Assembly (NCBI GenBank): GCA_012521315.1
Contig: JAAYMP010000081.1
Span: forward strand, 1-7,459
DNA: 7,459 nt
Reading direction: 5' to 3'
Origin: Bacillota bacterium
Lineage (GTDB): Bacteria; Bacillota; UBA4882; UBA10575
Positions 6,812 through 7,459 of this stretch are shown here, piece by piece. The translations under genes and the position numbers were made by a program. How positions within the stretch are numbered: position 1 is the stretch's first letter; each line of letters opens with the position of its first letter. A model generated the notes under the pieces. The model ran no database searches and was not told the origin of the DNA. It worked only from the letters and a program-made list of their open reading frames with translations.

Positions 6812-6838
6812 CTTATAAATTTCGATAATTTTTAACAA
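6812..6838 (-). promoter_or_regulatory. Weak promoter-like AT-rich element upstream of the GH2-like gene
   Basis: In the 110-bp gap after the ABC ATPase gene, the minus strand shows TTGTTA (6838-6833) and TATAAG (6817-6812) with a short 15-nt spacer. An imperfect AT-rich palindrome, AAATT-5nt-AATTT (6831-6817), overlaps it and could be an operator. Spacing and sequence are both off consensus, so the GH2-like gene may instead be read from the upstream ATPase gene. No terminator is visible in the gap. Confidence 0.25.
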
Positions 6839-6856
6839 AAGGGCTTTTTCTCCATT

Positions 6857-7459
6857 CTATGATGGTGGGTTACCATTTATGGGGAGCAATTTCAAGGCGG
6901 AGAGCCGGAAAGAAAGCCCGACCGGCGCCCCCGGTGCCAAACGGGTCTCTTTTCCGGTTAATACTTTGATGGTCAGGCCAGGTCCGGTTTTCACCTCGGC
7001 ATAGGAAGCGTAGCCTAGATACTCCCAGGTTTTGATCGTCCCGCGGTAAATGGGCGCTTCGGGGTCAAGGACGACATCTTCGGGGCGGACCATCAGGTAG
7101 TAACGCCCGCCGGGCGTCTCCGTCGCGTCGGCGCCGGCCGGATGGTTTCCCACCGCCGGGAGGGTGATCACCTGCCCGTCCTGGGGTCGGACCTGCAGCC
7201 CCTCGGCGGTGGGAAAGGCGTCACATGGAATCAGGTTAGCATCGCCCAGAAAGGTTGCCACAAAGGGGTGTGCCGGGCTGGTATAGACTTCGGCCGCCGT
7301 TCCCACTTGAAGAATCCGGCCTGCTTGCATCACCGCCAACCTTTCCGAAAGCGCAAGGGCCTCCTCCTGCTGGTGAGTGACGAAGATGGCGGTAAACCCC
7401 AGTTTGGTCTGGAGCTCCTTTAGTTCGCGCCGGAGACGCCGGCGTAAACCATAGTCCAG
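6857..7459 (-). CDS. ABC transporter ATP-binding protein, TOBE-domain type (N-terminus cut by window edge)
   Basis: About 200 C-terminal codons are visible; the Walker A, signature and Walker B regions lie outside the window. The fragment opens at the D-loop (LD) and continues through the switch-histidine motif AIFVTHQQEEALALSERLAV. Then come MQAGRILQVGT, AEVYTSPAHPFVATFLGDAN and a TOBE domain from about the RPEDVVL motif onward, ending at TAG 6857. The VGTxxEVYxxPxxxFVAxFLG string is typical of ATPases that energise uptake of sugars (MalK/UgpC), polyamines (PotA) or iron (FbpC). The substrate cannot be read from this part, though the neighbouring GH2-like gene hints at carbohydrate. The residue after the switch His is Gln rather than the common Asp. 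It works at the inner face of the membrane with permease subunits that should lie upstream. The coding frame crosses the window edge without a stop. Confidence 0.93.
   Translation of the reverse strand: MDYGLRRRLRRELKELQTKLGFTAIFVTHQQEEALALSERLAVMQAGRILQVGTAAEVYTSPAHPFVATFLGDANLIPCDAFPTAEGLQVRPQDGQVITLPAVGNHPAGADATETPGGRYYLMVRPEDVVLDPEAPIYRGTIKTWEYLGYASYAEVKTGPGLTIKVLTGKETRLAPGAPVGLSFRLSALKLLPINGNPPS

Overview
The window looks like chromosomal DNA from a low-to-mid GC, probably spore-forming member of the Bacillota (Firmicutes). The base composition is mid-50s % GC by eye. The evidence is a T-box leader on a biosynthetic gene, strong GGAGG-type ribosome binding sites with GTG starts, near-consensus TTGACx-17-TATAAT promoters, and a tiny glycine/arginine-then-leucine/isoleucine membrane peptide of the kind seen in sporulating Firmicutes. 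I cannot name a genus. Every supported gene lies on the minus strand, so transcription runs from high to low coordinates.

Layout in transcription order. (1) 7459-6857: the C-terminal part of an ABC transporter ATPase of the MalK/PotA/FbpC type with a TOBE domain, cut by the window edge. (2) 6746-4773: a 657-residue protein with the complete fold of a glycoside hydrolase family 2 (GH2) enzyme of the beta-mannosidase type. Both catalytic glutamates and several active-site motifs are replaced, so it looks like a pseudoenzyme. It follows the ATPase by about 110 bp with no clear terminator between them. (3) 4741-4353: a strong promoter and a full T-box riboswitch (Stem I elements, stem III, T-box sequence, competing antiterminator and terminator). 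It leads into serA (4352-2775), D-3-phosphoglycerate dehydrogenase, which ends at a strong bidirectional terminator. (4) 2640-2045: a promoter and apt, adenine phosphoribosyltransferase, with a GTG start. (5) 1943-1851: a 30-codon membrane peptide gene with an excellent ribosome binding site and a possible late-sporulation (sigma-K-like) promoter. A hairpin terminator follows it. (6) 1719-1: a nearly complete B12-binding-domain radical SAM protein (DUF4080 type), cut at the left edge.

These appear to be several independent transcription units rather than one pathway. serA is set up to respond to uncharged tRNA, most likely tRNA-Ser. apt performs purine salvage from its own promoter. The ABC ATPase and the GH2-like protein may form a carbohydrate-related operon. 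The items most worth follow-up are the GH2 pseudoenzyme, the 30-residue peptide with its promoter, the atypical specifier loop of the T-box, and the radical SAM protein, whose gene starts just after a terminator-like hairpin. I saw no tRNA, rRNA, CRISPR array, insertion sequence or long repeat.
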